DNA of 6,694 nt from the NCBI GenBank assembly GCA_946481105.1, contig CAMLMM010000091.1, positions 1 through 6,694 on the forward strand. The letters run 5' to 3'. The notes beneath the pieces were generated by a model that saw only the letters and a list, made by a program, of their open reading frames with translations, was not told the DNA's origin and ran no database searches. Positions 1-5,683 of the stretch are shown piece after piece. A program made the position numbers and the translations under genes. This stretch comes from an uncultured Alphaproteobacteria bacterium (GTDB lineage Bacteria; Pseudomonadota; Alphaproteobacteria; Micavibrionales; Micavibrionaceae). The first letter of the stretch is position 1. Every line of letters starts with the position of its first letter.

Positions 1-1
1 A

Positions 2-355
2 ACGCGGTCACCGTTTGAGCTTCACGCCCTGCATAGTCGGAACCCCCTATTTGTAAAATTAAGCGACGGCAATATCCGTAATGCCTATGATTTAAAAATA
101 CTTAATAAAACCCATAACGACATGAAATTCAGCCTTTCTATAGAAAAATTACCCGAAGCTGAGATAAATATCCGGGCGGCAGGGAATGTTACGCAGGAAA
201 GCTTGTTTGTGCCAGCAGATACAGTAAAATCTTACCATGTCTTTGTAACGGCCCCACCGCAAACGGAGTCCACGCAAGATGTTATGTTTACGTTAAAGGA
301 CAACCAGACAGGACAGGAAACGACATATGAAAGTATGTTTATGAGCGGAGATTAA
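2..355 (+). CDS. ccoG: CcoG/FixG cbb3 oxidase accessory protein, C-terminal end only
   Basis: Open reading frame entering from the left edge; 117 residues remain before the TAA at 353-355. The visible part carries the family's C-terminal landmark (RNPLFVKLSDGNIRNAYDLK) followed by a beta-rich immunoglobulin-like domain of the FixG_C type that runs to the end. The membrane segments and the two [4Fe-4S] ferredoxin-type clusters of CcoG lie upstream of the window and cannot be checked. In the family, CcoG is a membrane iron-sulfur protein implicated in reducing copper for CcoNOP assembly. An internal ATG at 122 is not the true start, because homology continues upstream of it. The gene is followed after 3 nt by ccoH, which supports the identification. 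The 5' truncation is caused by the window boundary, not by mutation. Confidence 0.94.
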   Translation, partial: TRSPFELHALHSRNPLFVKLSDGNIRNAYDLKILNKTHNDMKFSLSIEKLPEAEINIRAAGNVTQESLFVPADTVKSYHVFVTAPPQTESTQDVMFTLKDNQTGQETTYESMFMSGD

Positions 356-358
356 ATC

Positions 359-838
359 ATGGCAGATGCAATCGATAAAAAACCTATTGATAAATGGATA
401 CCCTGGCTCGTTGTCCTGTTTTTTCTGTGTTTCATGTCTGTTGATGCCGTCATGGTTACACTGGCCGTGAAAACGCAGACAGGCGTTATCACAGAAAATG
501 CCTATGAGAAAGGCCTCACCTATAACCGCGCAATAGATGCGGCAGAGAATCAAAAATCCTGGGGATGGACCCATAATCTCTCCCTGACCGACCGCCACCT
601 CTCTTTCATGCTAAATAACGATGAAGGCCGCCCCATTGATCAGGCCATCGTCAGGGCAAAGATAATTCGCCCCATACAGGACGGCCAGGATTTTGAGATT
701 CAATTAAGCTTAACCCCCAACTCAACATACGAGGCCGATATACCCTTTCCCCAAGCGGGCTTATGGACAATTCGGATTTACGCCACATGGATGGACAAAC
801 AATATCAGGCGAGCCAGGACTTTCTCGTGCGCCAATAG
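359..838 (+). CDS. ccoH: CcoH/FixH cbb3 oxidase assembly protein
   Basis: 159-residue protein with a short cytoplasmic N-terminus, one hydrophobic membrane anchor at about residues 13-37 (starting WIPWLVVLFF), and a periplasmic domain. The anchor is followed by the characteristic FixH stretch with the motif YEKGLTYNRAI, then a beta-rich region ending in a GLWTIRI-type segment. Family knowledge: CcoH is a single-span protein that associates with the cbb3 oxidase and is needed for its assembly or stability. A GGAG Shine-Dalgarno at 347-350, inside the end of ccoG, sits 8 nt before this ATG and supports the start. The gap to ccoG is 3 nt. The 3' end probably overlaps the start of ccoI, so the four genes should be co-transcribed and translationally coupled. 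Confidence 0.93.
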   Translation: MADAIDKKPIDKWIPWLVVLFFLCFMSVDAVMVTLAVKTQTGVITENAYEKGLTYNRAIDAAENQKSWGWTHNLSLTDRHLSFMLNNDEGRPIDQAIVRAKIIRPIQDGQDFEIQLSLTPNSTYEADIPFPQAGLWTIRIYATWMDKQYQASQDFLVRQ

Positions 839-3012
839 GCGGAGCGTCCGACGTATCGCGGATTATTCCTTATGTGCAGAAGGATAAAGATGGGCAATAC
901 CAGCTTTATCTAGCAATTGATAATATTCATTGCGCCGGATGCATAAAGAAAATCGAGGGTGGTCTGCTTGCACTTCCGCAAATCACCTCTGCCCGGTTGA
1001 ATTTTTCTACCCGGCGGCTGGCAGTCAGCTGGCGTGGAAGCGAGATGTTTGCGGAACAGATCAGCCGTTTCCTTTCAGGTCTGGGTTATAATCATACGGC
1101 TTTTGATGCCGCATCACTAAACCGAACCGGTGATAAAGAAGCAAAACATTTGCTTATTTGCCTGGGCGTTGCGGGTTTCGCTACTGGCAATATCATGCTG
1201 ATGTCCTTTGCCCTGTGGACTAGCGATGCGCAGGAGATGGGTACTGCCGTCAGGGATCTTTTGCACTGGATATCTGCCCTTATCGCCATTCCTGCCATTG
1301 CATTTTCAGGACGCCCCTTCTTTACATCTGCCTTCAATGCCTTGAAGGCGGGACGGACAAATATGGACGTTCCCATCTCGGTTGGCCTTGTACTCACCAC
1401 TGGTATGAGCCTGTTTGAGCTGGCAACCCATGGGGATCATGCCTATTTCGACTCGGCAGTCATGCTGATGTTTTTCCTGCTGGTGGGACGCTACCTTGAT
1501 TATCTGGCTCGCGCCAACGCCCGCAAGGCCGCTGATAATCTTCTTTCTTTAATGTCAGGGACAGCCACGCTGATCGAGGATGGGCATATACACCATATCA
1601 AAATCAGGGAAATCAAGCCTGATATGAATTTGCTGATCGCCATGGGCGAATATATTCCGGCCGACTGTGTTATAATCGATGGCAATACAGATGTTGATAC
1701 AAGCCTTGTAACAGGTGAAAGCCTGCCATCGCCCGCCCCGAATGGCAGTTACCTGCTTTCAGGCGTTCTAAATATTTCCAGCCCCATAAAAGTCCGCATC
1801 GTTAATACACCTGAAGATTCCCAAATCGGCAGCATGGTGCGCTTGATGGAAAAGGCTGAGCAGTCCCAGGCGATGTATGTACGCCTGGCGGACCGTGTTG
1901 CCCGTCTCTATACGCCGGTGGTCCATAGCGTAGCCCTGCTTACTTTTGCCGGCTGGATGATATTCGGCCATATTCCCTGGCAGGAAGCCTTACTGATATC
2001 AGCCACCGTTTTAATTATCACCTGCCCTTGCGCGCTGGCTTTGGCGGTACCGATTGTACAGGTCATTGCCGTCAGCACATTGATGAAGCGCGGAATTATG
2101 GTCCGTGCCGGTGATGCGCTGGAAAGACTGGCTAAAATCGACACGATTATTTTTGACAAAACCGGGACACTGACCCGCGGGCATCCCGTTCTGGTCAATG
2201 CGCCTGATATCGACATGGAAAGCTTTTCTCTTGCCGCTTCCATGGCCGCCCATAGCCGCCACCCCCTATCGAAAGCACTTTCACAGGCCTACGCAGGTAA
2301 GCTGGAGGATATGTGCGTTGAAGAAATTCCCGGGTCGGGCCTGCGCAGTCAGTGGCAGGGCCTTGAGATTCGTCTTGGCCGGCGCACCTGGGCCACAGAT
2401 TCTTTGTTACCTGACCATGACGACATGATGGAAATCGTCTTGTCTGTTGAAGGTCGCGCTCCGCTATCATTCCTCTTTCGGGACGATCTGCGTGAGGATG
2501 CCGTTTCTACCATAGCCTCCCTGCACGAAATGGGTTTCCACATCCATCTACTGTCAGGCGATAAGGCGAATATCGTTTCATCCGTGGCTGCGCGCCTGAA
2601 TATCAGCAGTGCGAAAAGCCATATGACACCCGAAGATAAATATAACTTTCTGGAAGATTTGCGTCGCAAAGGTCATAGCGTCATGATGGTTGGGGATGGT
2701 ATCAATGACGCGCCTGTTCTTGCTGGAGCCGATGTGTCGGCGTCCCCGTCATGCGCGATTGATATTGCGCGTAATGCCGCCAGCGTCGTGCTTACAGGCG
2801 ATAAATTATCACCACTCATTGGTTTGATTAAAACAGCGCAGCTGTCACAAAAACTCGTCATGCAGAATTTTGGCATGACGGTTGTTTACAATTTATTGGC
2901 CATACCCGCCGCGATCGCAGGGCTTATAACCCCGCTTATTGCGGCAGCGGCTATGTCTTTATCCTCGCTGGCTGTAATTCTGAATGCTTTCCGGGTAAGG
3001 AGGAAAACATGA
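763..3012 (+). CDS. ccoI: CcoI/FixI copper-translocating P1B-type ATPase for cbb3 oxidase
   Basis: Numbering is from the ATG at 763 (749 aa). An N-terminal heavy-metal-associated domain has its CxxC at C57/C60. About eight membrane segments follow (near 129-150, 167-182, 203-222, 229-250, 385-402, 408-432, 702-720, 724-742). Catalytic motifs are complete: TGES 317-320, CPC 421-423 in the transport site, the phosphorylated Asp465 in DKTGT, the HP motif at 500-501, and GDGINDAP with D645 and D649. TM7 fits N-x6-YN-x4-P (N702, Y709, N710, P715) and TM8 fits P-x6-M-x2-SS-x5-N (P724, M731, S734, S735, N741), the known signature of Cu(I) P1B-1 pumps. CcoI supplies copper for the CcoN CuB site. The start is uncertain: ATG 763, ATG 787 and GTG 874 are all in frame, none has a good ribosome site, and the first two lie inside ccoH in another frame. 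The 3' end overlaps ccoS by 4 nt. Confidence 0.96.
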   Translation: MDNSDLRHMDGQTISGEPGLSRAPIGGASDVSRIIPYVQKDKDGQYQLYLAIDNIHCAGCIKKIEGGLLALPQITSARLNFSTRRLAVSWRGSEMFAEQISRFLSGLGYNHTAFDAASLNRTGDKEAKHLLICLGVAGFATGNIMLMSFALWTSDAQEMGTAVRDLLHWISALIAIPAIAFSGRPFFTSAFNALKAGRTNMDVPISVGLVLTTGMSLFELATHGDHAYFDSAVMLMFFLLVGRYLDYLARANARKAADNLLSLMSGTATLIEDGHIHHIKIREIKPDMNLLIAMGEYIPADCVIIDGNTDVDTSLVTGESLPSPAPNGSYLLSGVLNISSPIKVRIVNTPEDSQIGSMVRLMEKAEQSQAMYVRLADRVARLYTPVVHSVALLTFAGWMIFGHIPWQEALLISATVLIITCPCALALAVPIVQVIAVSTLMKRGIMVRAGDALERLAKIDTIIFDKTGTLTRGHPVLVNAPDIDMESFSLAASMAAHSRHPLSKALSQAYAGKLEDMCVEEIPGSGLRSQWQGLEIRLGRRTWATDSLLPDHDDMMEIVLSVEGRAPLSFLFRDDLREDAVSTIASLHEMGFHIHLLSGDKANIVSSVAARLNISSAKSHMTPEDKYNFLEDLRRKGHSVMMVGDGINDAPVLAGADVSASPSCAIDIARNAASVVLTGDKLSPLIGLIKTAQLSQKLVMQNFGMTVVYNLLAIPAAIAGLITPLIAAAAMSLSSLAVILNAFRVRRKT
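2997..3004 (+). promoter_or_regulatory. Strong Shine-Dalgarno site for ccoS
   Basis: AAGGAGGA lies in the last codons of ccoI, with its AGGAGG core 5 nt from the ccoS ATG at 3009. This near-perfect site fixes the ccoS start. It also suggests that ccoS is translated efficiently in its own right, although its ATG overlaps the ccoI TGA (ATGA arrangement). Confidence 0.85.
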
Positions 3013-3158
3013 GCATACTTCTTTTTATGATACCTCTGGCCTTATTTCTCGGCGGGATCGGCCTGGCCGCCTTCATCTGGTCACTTAAATCCGGTCAATT
3101 GGATGACCTTGACGGGGCGGCCCATCGGATTCTTATCCCCGATGACGAAAACCATTGA
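3009..3158 (+). CDS. ccoS: CcoS/FixS cbb3 oxidase maturation small protein
   Basis: A 49-residue protein. It has one hydrophobic membrane span at about residues 3-24, directly followed by the CcoS signature FIWSLKSGQLDDLDGAAHRI (residues 22-41) and a short acidic tail. Length and motif match the family closely. CcoS is required for cofactor insertion (haem b and copper) into the catalytic subunit of cbb3 oxidase, probably alongside CcoI. The ATG overlaps the ccoI stop by 4 nt and has a strong Shine-Dalgarno at 2997-3004. The TGA stop is embedded in an FNR-type box that serves the next gene. No terminator is visible between ccoS and ompW, so operon read-through into ompW is possible. Confidence 0.95.
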   Translation: MSILLFMIPLALFLGGIGLAAFIWSLKSGQLDDLDGAAHRILIPDDENH

Positions 3159-3203
3159 TAAAAATCAAATACATCCTTTCTGCCTTGCACCATAGTACCT
3201 CAT
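3155..3203 (+). promoter_or_regulatory. FNR/FixK-dependent class II promoter of ompW
   Basis: A perfect FNR/FixK-type box, TTGAT-AAAA-ATCAA, occupies 3155-3168 and overlaps the last sense codon and stop codon of ccoS. A gap of exactly 22 bp then leads to a -10-like hexamer, CATAGT, at 3191-3196. With the box centred at -41.5, transcription would start near 3202-3204. That leaves a 5' leader of about 33 nt that contains a GAGGA Shine-Dalgarno 4 nt before the ompW ATG. Both the box and the spacing match activation by FNR-family regulators in the class II position. Whether FNR, FixK or both bind cannot be told from the sequence. Confidence 0.82.
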
Positions 3204-3236
3204 GTTTAAATCTCAACTTTTTCGCGTGAGGATATT

Positions 3237-3872
3237 ATGAAACTAAATAAAAATATGGCCCTGCTTTCGACAGCCATGGGCATAATTCTGGCAACACAGC
3301 CTGCCCTGGCCAAAGATGGTAAACCTTTCCTGGATAAAGAAAACTGGCAGTTTCGCCTCAGAGCTGTTGACATCGTGCCGGACGAAGATTCTTCGGTCAA
3401 TATTGGCGGTGAAGCCAGTGTCAGCAATTCGGCCGTTCCCGAATTTGATATCACTTATTTTTTCACAGAGAATATTGCGGCGGAATTGATTCTGGCCACA
3501 GCCAAGCATGATCTCACCTATACCGGCAATGTTGACCTGGGCAATACCATGATTCTGCCCCCGACATTGACACTGCAATACCATTTCACCCCTGATCAGC
3601 CATTCAGCCCCTATCTTGGCGCCGGTCTGAACTATTCCGTGTTTTATGGCGCGGATGCAGCCAGCGGATTTACCGATCTTGATGTCGAGGGCGGCGTTGG
3701 TTATGCCATGCAGGCCGGTTTTGATTACTGGCTAAACGATAACTGGGGCCTCAACGTTGATGTGAAGAAAATATTTCTGAATGTGGACGCCACCCTTAAC
3801 AACGGGGCCATCCGAGCCGATGTTGATCTTGATCCATGGGTGATCGGAGCCGGCGTTTCTTACAAATTCTAA
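3237..3872 (+). CDS. ompW: OmpW-family outer-membrane beta-barrel protein
   Basis: 211 residues with a clear Sec signal peptide: basic start (MKLNKN), hydrophobic core, and a likely signal peptidase I site after ALA at residues 23-25. The mature part alternates polar and hydrophobic residues as in outer-membrane strands. It contains OmpW-type stretches: WQFRLRAVDIVPDEDSS near the mature N-terminus, ITYFFTENIAAELI, a PPTLTLQYHF strand, PYLGAGLNYS, and a C-terminal strand ending in aromatic Phe (GAGVSYKF) as recognised by the Bam machinery. OmpW proteins are eight-stranded barrels with a hydrophobic channel, thought to pass small hydrophobic molecules; the substrate here is unknown. The start is supported by TGAGGA at 3227-3232. 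The gene lies 78 nt after ccoS with its own FNR-type promoter, and FNR control of ompW is known in enterobacteria. It is closed by the terminator at 3897. Confidence 0.93.
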   Translation: MKLNKNMALLSTAMGIILATQPALAKDGKPFLDKENWQFRLRAVDIVPDEDSSVNIGGEASVSNSAVPEFDITYFFTENIAAELILATAKHDLTYTGNVDLGNTMILPPTLTLQYHFTPDQPFSPYLGAGLNYSVFYGADAASGFTDLDVEGGVGYAMQAGFDYWLNDNWGLNVDVKKIFLNVDATLNNGAIRADVDLDPWVIGAGVSYKF

Positions 3873-3896
3873 AATCATTCCTCCCAAGGAAAACTT

Positions 3897-3925
3897 AAGA
3901 TCCCTCCCCCAGGGATCTTTTTTTT
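3897..3925 (+). terminator. Rho-independent terminator of ompW
   Basis: A perfect 9-bp inverted repeat, AAGATCCCT (3897-3905) and AGGGATCTT (3911-3919), encloses a CCCCC loop. It is followed by an uninterrupted T tract that ends at 3925. It lies 24 nt after the ompW stop and 18 nt before the stop codon of convergent hemN. On the minus strand the hairpin is followed by AAGTTTT, so it may also end hemN transcripts, but more weakly. Confidence 0.93.
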
Positions 3926-3943
3926 ATATCAATTTTTACCAAT

Positions 3944-5305
3944 TCAGGCGGAGGAGACGTGACGCCGCATCGTGCTTTGCGTTAACCGCATATCAAAGCA
4001 TGCGCATACAAGTCGCGTCGCCTGCCGCACCGTGGCGTGTATAGCGCCCTGGCCGTCTATTACGATTAAGTTATCTTTCTGTAATGGCCAGAGCTGCTCA
4101 TATATGCTTGAAAAATCATAACTGGCTAAACCGAAAGAGTCGGCAATCTCAAAGGGGTTAACCTTTAAATAGCACATCATTTCACTGATAATCGCGGCAT
4201 GAAGCTTGTCAATATCGGTGAGAACGCAATATTTTTCGACAGCAAAATTTCCGCCAGCGACCTGATCGCGATATTGGGGAATGAATGTCGCGTTCTGTGA
4301 ATACGTACCATTAAAATGACTGATGGCGCTGGCGCCGAGTCCAATCAAATATTTGGCACAATCATCTGTATAGCCTTGAAAATTGCGGCGTAATTTATGA
4401 TTTCGTAAGGCAACAGACAATCCATCCGTATCCGATGCAAAATGATCAATGCCAATTGACAGATAGCCCGCATCCTCGATTATCTGCGCGCAGTCTTCAA
4501 ACAAATCGACCCGTTGCGCAGCTGTGGGCAAATGGTCTTCATTCATCAGCCGCATATGTTTCTTAAGCCAGGGAACATGGGCATAGCCAAATAAAGCTAT
4601 TCTGTCCGGTTGCAGCGAAAGCGCCAGCTCTGCGCACTTCTTCATTGTATCCTGTGTCTGAAACGGCAGGCCATACATCAGATCGAGATTTATGCGGTCG
4701 ATGCCATTATCGCGGCATAAGCCGACAATCTGCTTATCCAAGTCATATGACTGAGGGCGATTCACCGCCTCCATCACCTGCTCGTCAAAATCCTGGATAC
4801 CCAGGCTGACCCTGTTTACGCCAATCTCTGCGTAACTCCTGATTTTTACCGCATCAACATTTCGTGGGTCGATTTCAATGGCAATTTCGGCCCCGCCTAC
4901 CCAATCAAAATGATTATTTATCTTTTTTATCAGCTTGCGAAAGTCAGCCGCCTTTAAAATGGTTGGCGATCCCCCGCCAAAATGAAGGTGCGATATCTTA
5001 ATCCCACGACCACTTACATATGGCAGAATCCTGTCCAGTTCCGTGAATAGAAGACGGATATACTCCTCAACCGCTGTGTATTTATTGACAATGCGTGTAT
5101 GGCACCCGCAGAACCAGCAAAGCTTGGGGCAAAACGGGACATGAATATAAAGTGAGATATCAGACCCGTCCGGAATGGATGACAATTGCTCAGCATACCA
5201 TTCCTGCGCGGGTCCTTTTATAAAGTGGGGCGCGGTTGGATAGCTTGTATAACGTGGGACCATCCGGTCATGTCGAAGCAGTGCCGATTTGAGAGGTTCT
5301 TTCAT
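3944..5305 (-). CDS. hemN: Oxygen-independent coproporphyrinogen III dehydrogenase (radical SAM)
   Basis: 453 residues from the ATG at 5305 (E. coli HemN has 457). The enzyme decarboxylates two propionates of coproporphyrinogen III to give protoporphyrinogen IX for haem synthesis without O2. The N-terminal PRYTSYPTAPHF (17-28) marks true HemN rather than HemW. The radical SAM cluster motif is C59-x3-C63-x2-C66-x-C68, and GGGSPT (110-115) is the SAM-binding glycine motif. GVNRVSLGIQDF (162-173), GYAHVP (240-245), GIDHFA (285-290) and RNFQGYT (307-313) are HemN landmarks. The HemN C-terminal domain ends with a CACFDMRL-type stretch. The reading frame stays open upstream to an ATG at 5416, but the homologous region needs no extension, and a perfect FNR-type box and a TATAAA -10 lie inside that extension. 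I therefore place the start at 5305. No good Shine-Dalgarno precedes it, which fits leaderless translation. Cytoplasmic. Confidence 0.95.
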   Translation of the reverse strand: MKEPLKSALLRHDRMVPRYTSYPTAPHFIKGPAQEWYAEQLSSIPDGSDISLYIHVPFCPKLCWFCGCHTRIVNKYTAVEEYIRLLFTELDRILPYVSGRGIKISHLHFGGGSPTILKAADFRKLIKKINNHFDWVGGAEIAIEIDPRNVDAVKIRSYAEIGVNRVSLGIQDFDEQVMEAVNRPQSYDLDKQIVGLCRDNGIDRINLDLMYGLPFQTQDTMKKCAELALSLQPDRIALFGYAHVPWLKKHMRLMNEDHLPTAAQRVDLFEDCAQIIEDAGYLSIGIDHFASDTDGLSVALRNHKLRRNFQGYTDDCAKYLIGLGASAISHFNGTYSQNATFIPQYRDQVAGGNFAVEKYCVLTDIDKLHAAIISEMMCYLKVNPFEIADSFGLASYDFSSIYEQLWPLQKDNLIVIDGQGAIHATVRQATRLVCACFDMRLTQSTMRRHVSSA

Positions 5306-5353
5306 AAAATATTTATATTCTCGGGAACGATTTTGCACCTTGATCTTCATCAA
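5306..5353 (-). promoter_or_regulatory. FNR/FixK-dependent class II promoter of hemN
   Basis: Read on the minus strand, a perfect box TTGAT-GAAG-ATCAA spans 5353 down to 5340. It is followed after exactly 22 bp by TATAAA (5317-5312), a near-consensus -10. Six more bases (TATTTT) reach the A of the hemN ATG at 5305, which is the expected +1 when the box is centred at -41.5. The sequence thus predicts an anaerobically activated promoter that gives an mRNA with little or no leader. An ATG at 5350 lies within the box itself and is not credible as a start. Confidence 0.85.
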
Positions 5354-5424
5354 ACGCGCATTTCCATGTAATATGAAAGCAACCCCTTGTTTTTTAACAT
5401 ATTTTTTTCCCCACACCGTCTAGT

Positions 5425-5439
5425 TGAAATTTAATTTCA
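5425..5439. repeat. 15-bp palindrome, possible operator
   Basis: TGAAATT-T-AATTTCA is a perfect 7-bp inverted repeat around one central base. It lies about 120 bp upstream of the hemN start and about 245 bp upstream of the RTX gene. It is longer than most chance palindromes but sits in AT-rich DNA, and I do not recognise it as the site of a known regulator. Confidence 0.35.
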
Positions 5440-5525
5440 TATAAAGTTCATTTTCCGAAACACATTTATTTCTCATATTCCTAAAATGAATTAAAATATT
5501 CCTGCTTGGTATTTGAAACGTATCC

Positions 5526-5633
5526 ATGCTAGAACGCATTCCGACAGAAGTTTTGGATATCAATTCCGCTATTATGCGAAAAGCCTGGCGCACCTATCTG
5601 GCATTGCATATCAGACCGGCGCAGGGATATTAA
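5526..5633 (+). CDS. Doubtful 35-residue ORF
   Basis: An ATG at 5526 opens a frame of 35 codons ending in TAA at 5631. It encodes a small basic peptide starting MLERIPTEVLDINS with a central IMRKAWRTYLALH segment that could form an amphipathic helix. Base composition here is closer to coding DNA than the AT-rich stretch before it. There is no convincing Shine-Dalgarno and I recognise no family. It could be a genuine small protein, a gene remnant, or chance. It stops 50 nt before the RTX gene. Confidence 0.2.
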   Translation: MLERIPTEVLDINSAIMRKAWRTYLALHIRPAQGY

Positions 5634-5683
5634 AAATTGATATTTCAATCTCCTGAAACAAGAATTTTGTTATGGAGGTTTAA

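Larger units (their letters stand above)
5354..5683. other. AT-rich region between divergent hemN and the RTX gene
   Basis: This stretch separates hemN (leftward) from the RTX gene (rightward). The 5380-5510 part is strikingly AT-rich with T and A runs. It contains a 15-bp palindrome at 5425-5439 and a longer-range inverted repeat, TTCATTTT (5447-5454) with AAAATGAA (5483-5490), which may be chance in such sequence. Two weak sigma70-like candidates face right: TTGGTA (5506-5511) with an extended TGCTAGAAC-like -10 (hexamer 5530-5535), and TTGATA (5637-5642) with AAGAAT (5660-5665). The second would place the start close to the RTX ribosome site. No tRNA-like fold, known riboswitch or terminator was recognised. 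Confidence 0.5.

Noticed and set aside
1092..2876. Several open frames antisense to ccoI
   Set aside because: They are shadows of the ccoI coding frame: no recognisable protein features and no ribosome sites, and ccoI is unambiguous.
3822..3835. TTGATCTTGATCCA near the end of ompW as an FNR box
   Set aside because: The right half-site has a mismatch, the site lies in coding sequence (VDLDP), and no gene starts downstream on that strand.
5186..5371. 61-codon plus-strand frame overlapping the hemN start
   Set aside because: Antisense to the conserved hemN N-terminus and promoter, with no recognisable product.
5306..5416. Upstream extension of hemN to an ATG at 5416, 37 residues longer
   Set aside because: The extension contains a perfect FNR-type box and a TATAAA -10, has no resemblance to HemN, and HemN from 5305 already has the usual length.
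5447..5490. Inverted repeat TTCATTTT / AAAATGAA as a hairpin or terminator
   Set aside because: A 28-nt loop with pure AT-type arms in very AT-rich DNA is weak, and there is no T tract.
5637..5648. TTGA-TATT-TCAA upstream of the RTX gene as a third FNR box
   Set aside because: The half-sites are only 4 bp apart; FNR/FixK sites need TTGA-N6-TCAA. It is 2 bp too short.
5657..5671. AACAA-N5-TTGTT inverted repeat just before the RTX ribosome site, considered as an operator
   Set aside because: Only 5-bp arms that do not extend, matching no regulator I recognise.
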